DNA of 9,431 nt. It comes from JANWHF01 sp036276235. Lineage in GTDB: Bacteria > Planctomycetota > Phycisphaerae > Tepidisphaerales > Tepidisphaeraceae. Made by a program: the position numbers and the translations under genes. Positions 7,465 to 9,431 of this stretch are shown here, one piece after another; within the stretch, counting starts at the first letter, position 1, and the number at the start of each line of letters is the position of its first letter. The stretch lies in assembly GCA_036276235.1 (NCBI GenBank), contig DATBDZ010000426.1, positions 1 through 9,431 of the forward strand, written 5' to 3'. The notes beneath the pieces are model-generated. The model made no database searches and was not told the origin of the DNA. It saw nothing but the letters and a program-made list of their open reading frames with translations.

Positions 7465-7530
7465 TCCGGTATATCGGAAATAAATCCATTGACAAATCCG
7501 ATATCACGGAGATACTTCCGGCATCTTGGA
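7465..7530 (+). promoter_or_regulatory. Candidate operator array TCCG-N6-CGGA
   Basis: Two 14-nt dyads share the same form: TCCGGTATATCGGA at 7465-7478 and TCCGATATCACGGA at 7497-7510. A third, degenerate copy (TCCG-N6-TGGA) is at 7517-7530 over the start codon. The first two start 32 nt apart, about three helical turns. They bracket or overlap the promoter of the XRE-cupin gene, so autoregulation by that protein is the simplest reading. Binding is inferred from placement only. Confidence 0.6.
7489..7516 (+). promoter_or_regulatory. Sigma70-like promoter of the XRE-cupin gene
   Basis: A perfect TTGACA (7489-7494) is followed, after 16 nt, by GATACT (7511-7516), which matches TATAAT at four of six positions. 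Transcription would begin near 7523, only a few bases before the TTG start at 7526, giving an almost leaderless mRNA. If GGAG at 7508-7511 serves as the ribosome site instead, a promoter further upstream must be used. Confidence 0.55.
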
Positions 7531-8134
7531 CAGGCGAAACGCTCAAATCCGCGAGCAAAAAGCTGACGAAGCCGGCGACGGCGTCGGCCGTACGCTCTGC
7601 CGCCGCGTGCGCGAATTGCGCAAAAAACGCGGGTGGACGCTGGAGGAATTATCCGCCGCCTGCGGCGTCAGCCGCTCCATGCTCAGCGAGATCGAGCGCG
7701 GGAATGCGAATCCCACGCTGGCCGTCACTTGGCGGATCGCGCAGGCGTTTGCGATGTCGCTGGGCGAGTTGGTCGAGACGCCGACCGCGACGCCGCGCGT
7801 GGAAGTCATTCGCGCGGATGATCGGGCGTATCACTATCGATCCGATCGCTCCTGCCGCATTCGCACACTGTCACCACTGCATCTGGAAAAATCGGTCGAG
7901 TATTACGAAGTCGTGCTGCGCGCCGGGTCATCCTTGTGCAGCGCCGCTCATTTTTCAGGCGCGCGGGAATTGCTGACCGTGCAGCTTGGATCGGTCAGCG
8001 TCACGTCCGGCGCGGATTCGGCCGAGCTGCACAAGGGAGACTCGGCACACTATCCGGCGGATGTGCCGCACTGTATAGAAAATACCGGCGACGAGGAGGC
8101 GGTCTGCTTCCTGGTCGTCACTTACACGGGCTAG
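7526..8134 (+). CDS. XRE-family regulator with C-terminal cupin domain
   Basis: A 202-residue cytoplasmic transcription regulator. Residues 21-86 are an XRE helix-turn-helix domain (LRKKRGWTLEELSAACGVSR, then SMLSEIERGNANPTLAVTWRIA). Residues 127-199 are a small-molecule-sensing cupin (HFSGARELLTVQLGSV, then GDSAHYPADVPHCIENTG), with His142, Glu148 and His182 as possible metal or ligand residues. This is the SutR/PuuR-like architecture; the effector cannot be told from sequence. The start is TTG: the frame is open only from 7493, no ATG or GTG occurs before residue 28, and Gly21 belongs to the conserved first HTH helix. A GTG at 7607 would cut into that helix. The gene has its own promoter and dyads and is probably autoregulated. 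Neighbours give no clear target; the ferritin gene upstream or the peptidase downstream are possibilities. Confidence 0.9.
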   Translation: MDRRNAQIREQKADEAGDGVGRTLCRRVRELRKKRGWTLEELSAACGVSRSMLSEIERGNANPTLAVTWRIAQAFAMSLGELVETPTATPRVEVIRADDRAYHYRSDRSCRIRTLSPLHLEKSVEYYEVVLRAGSSLCSAAHFSGARELLTVQLGSVSVTSGADSAELHKGDSAHYPADVPHCIENTGDEEAVCFLVVTYTG

Positions 8135-8294
8135 CAGCCTGCGGCAAAAGTCCCGCGCGGCGTCGCGCTGCGGATTTGGCACGGGATCGAGGCGGAGAAA
8201 CGACGAGTATTGAATGAAATACGCGGAGTTTCGACAACGAAGAGCCCGAGCCAAAGACGCAAGCGACGCCCGCGCGACTTTTGCCGCGGGCTGC
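8134..8294. repeat. 161-bp long imperfect inverted repeat
   Basis: The left half begins at the last base of the XRE-cupin stop codon. The outer arms 8134-8166 and 8263-8294 pair almost completely, including a shared GCGGCAAAAGTC and GGCGTCGC with small gaps. Pairing then continues patchily inward (TTTGGC, CGGG, GAAAC) to the apex, where GTATT (8207-8211) pairs with AATAC (8218-8222) around GAATGA. It is a near-full-length palindrome of MITE-like form and could also work as a 3' hairpin for the upstream gene. No transposase is present. Confidence 0.75.
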
Positions 8295-8380
8295 TTGGCG
8301 ACTACTTTTCTCGGGAGAATGTTCATGAAACGGAGCATGTTGGGATCGGTAAATTGTGCCGACGGCAATTGCGGTTTTCT

Positions 8381-8486
8381 CCCTCCCCCGGTACTCCGGG
8401 GGAGGGCTGGGGAGGGGGTCGTGTCCGAGAAAGGTCCTTCGCGATCAGCCCCCTCCCTAACCCTCCCCCGGAGTACCGAGGGAGGG
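8381..8486. repeat. 106-bp C/G-rich inverted repeat with nested hairpins
   Basis: Arms 8381-8418 and 8449-8486 are reverse complements at about 35 of 38 positions around a 30-nt centre. Each arm is also a smaller palindrome: 8381-8391 pairs perfectly with 8396-8406 around TACT, and 8461-8471 pairs with 8476-8486 with one mismatch. Both carry the core GGTACTCCG (8390-8398, and inverted at 8469-8477). It has the look of a dispersed repeat. It sits just before the BSP gene and is translated in an open frame there, which misleads start prediction. Confidence 0.85.
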
Positions 8487-8507
8487 AAAAGCAGGACGCT
8501 GGCCACC

Positions 8508-9371
8508 ATGATGCATGTCCTTGCAACGCTCGTTGTCCTCTCCTTCACACTACCAGTAGCGGCACAAGAGCTTCTCGCGACGCAACCAGCCAGGCGGCCG
8601 ACAACGCGGCCAGGCGAGGTGAGTGTCGAGATCATCATCGATTCATCACAGGTTCCGGAGCTGGCCGACTGGTGCGAGAAGGATCTGCGGCCGGTGTTGG
8701 AGAAGTGGTATCCGCTGATCGTCGCGGATTTGCCGAGCAACGGATTTACGCCGCCGCCGAAGTTCACTGTTGTGATCGATCCCAGCTATGGCGGCGTTGC
8801 CGCAACCAGCAGCACGCGGGTGATGGTCAGCCCCGTTTGGATTAAGCAGCAGATGGTTCGGCTACCCTGGAATGAAGCGATCGGCTCGGTGGTTCACGAG
8901 GAAGTTCACGTCGTGCAGCAATATGGCTACGGCAGCCGCCGCGGCGGAACGCCCAACCCTGTTTGGCTCGTCGAGGGCATCGCCGACTACATCCGCTGGT
9001 TTAAGTATGAACCGGAAGATAAGCGTCCGCATCCAAATCCGATCGTCCGCGTTGCCGCCGCCGGCGGCGGTGGTCGCCGCGGACGCGGACGTGGCGCGCA
9101 GACTCAGCCGACGACGCCCGGCGCCCAGACGCAGCCGGCCACGCGTGCCGCGCAGGCTCCGCCGACCACCCGCCCCGCCAACTACACCGACAGCTACCGC
9201 ACGACGGCGGCATTCCTGAACTACGTCGCCGACAAGCACGATCACGAGATCGTCGTAAAGCTCAACGCCTCCCTACGCGACGGCCGCTATCGGCCGGAGC
9301 TATGGTCCCTCTACACCGGCAAGACGGTGGAAGAGCTGTGGGCGGAGTATTATGAAACGTTGAAGCGATAG
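8508..9371 (+). CDS. Secreted BSP-family zinc metallopeptidase
   Basis: A 287-residue exported protein of the basic secretory protein (BSP) peptidase family. Residues 1-19 form a signal peptide (hydrophobic 4-17, cleavage likely at VAA/QE). The zinc site is HEEVH at 130-134 in VVHEEVHVVQQYG, followed by WLVEGIADYIRW (152-163), with Glu156 a likely third ligand. After a low-complexity Gly/Arg then Gln/Pro/Thr insert (183-224) the fold resumes with SYRTTAAFLNYV and ends VEELWAEYYETLKR. The start is uncertain. ATG 8508 or the adjacent 8511 gives a clean signal peptide with AGGA 11 nt before 8508. An open frame from 8214 exists but reads through two inverted repeats. ATG 8325, with GGGAG 7 nt before it, is a real alternative that would put a repeat-encoded stretch before the signal sequence. 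The substrate is unknown. Its peptidase role is inferred from the family. Confidence 0.85.
   Translation: MMHVLATLVVLSFTLPVAAQELLATQPARRPTTRPGEVSVEIIIDSSQVPELADWCEKDLRPVLEKWYPLIVADLPSNGFTPPPKFTVVIDPSYGGVAATSSTRVMVSPVWIKQQMVRLPWNEAIGSVVHEEVHVVQQYGYGSRRGGTPNPVWLVEGIADYIRWFKYEPEDKRPHPNPIVRVAAAGGGGRRGRGRGAQTQPTTPGAQTQPATRAAQAPPTTRPANYTDSYRTTAAFLNYVADKHDHEIVVKLNASLRDGRYRPELWSLYTGKTVEELWAEYYETLKR
9093..9173 (+). repeat. Three 27-bp tandem repeats inside the BSP gene
   Basis: The DNA encodes GAQTQPTTP, GAQTQPATR and AAQAPPTTR in succession, a degenerating 9-residue unit. It lies directly after a Gly/Arg tract, between the zinc-site region and the SYRTTAAFL helix, so it is a loop expansion inside the peptidase domain. 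Confidence 0.75.
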
Positions 9372-9380
9372 TCGACGCAC

Positions 9381-9419
9381 GATTTGATTTGCAATTGCCG
9401 ATTTGCGATTTGCTATTGA
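9381..9419. repeat. Short degenerate GATTTGC tandem tract
   Basis: Five to six copies of a unit close to GATTTGC follow one another 9 nt after the BSP stop codon. The tract is AT-rich against a GC-rich background. No hairpin or T-run marks it as a terminator. It may continue past the window. Confidence 0.6.
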
Positions 9420-9431
9420 GATGACCAGATC

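Noticed and set aside
7446..7976. 176-codon open frame on the plus strand overlapping the XRE-cupin gene
   Set aside because: Shifted frame of a gene with clear HTH and cupin motifs; its own product has no recognisable domain.
9093..9173. CRISPR-like repeat array
   Set aside because: Contiguous, in-frame 27-bp units with no spacers; a protein-coding tandem repeat.

Overview
This 9.4 kb window is GC-rich bacterial chromosome, most likely from a planctomycete. The main clue is the N-terminus of the large protein on the minus strand: a short basic leader followed by VEPLENRQLLSA, a version of the LEPR-XLL sorting motif of planctomycete extracellular proteins. A plant-type basic secretory peptidase and the many dispersed intergenic inverted repeats fit that assignment. 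I lean towards the class Phycisphaerae, but only as an inference.

Layout. Positions 171-6656 hold three minus-strand genes. In transcription order they are: a putative lipoprotein joining a solute-binding domain to a von Willebrand A (VWA) domain (4944-6656); 25 nt later, a zinc-ribbon / single-TM / solute-binding protein (3635-4918); and after a 161-nt gap with a bulged hairpin, an 1100-residue secreted protein with a beta-propeller-like head and eight fibronectin type III (FN3) domains (171-3473). Positions 6943-9371 hold three plus-strand genes: a ferritin-like protein with all six ferroxidase ligands but no haem-ligand Met (6943-7404), an XRE-cupin transcription regulator (7526-8134), and a secreted BSP-family zinc metallopeptidase (8508-9371).

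How the genes relate. The first two minus-strand genes are clear paralogues and probably one transcription unit. Both carry the same solute-binding core, including the block HTHPxxSNSGL. One adds a VWA domain with a complete MIDAS metal site at its C-terminus. The other stops where that VWA domain would begin and instead has a CxxC...CxxC zinc ribbon and a membrane anchor at its N-terminus. No permease or ATPase is visible, so they look more like a two-protein envelope module than a transporter. The XRE-cupin gene has a probable sigma70-like promoter flanked by two (perhaps three) TCCG-N6-CGGA dyads, suggesting autoregulation.

Intergenic DNA. Almost every gap, and the left edge, holds an inverted repeat: 49-129, 3546-3597, 6822-6920, 8134-8294 and 8381-8486. 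Their sequences mostly differ, but the first and last share the core GGTACTCCG. The last two lie before the BSP gene, where they create an artificial open frame that would extend the protein by 98 residues. No rRNA, tRNA, CRISPR array, transposase or phage gene was recognised.
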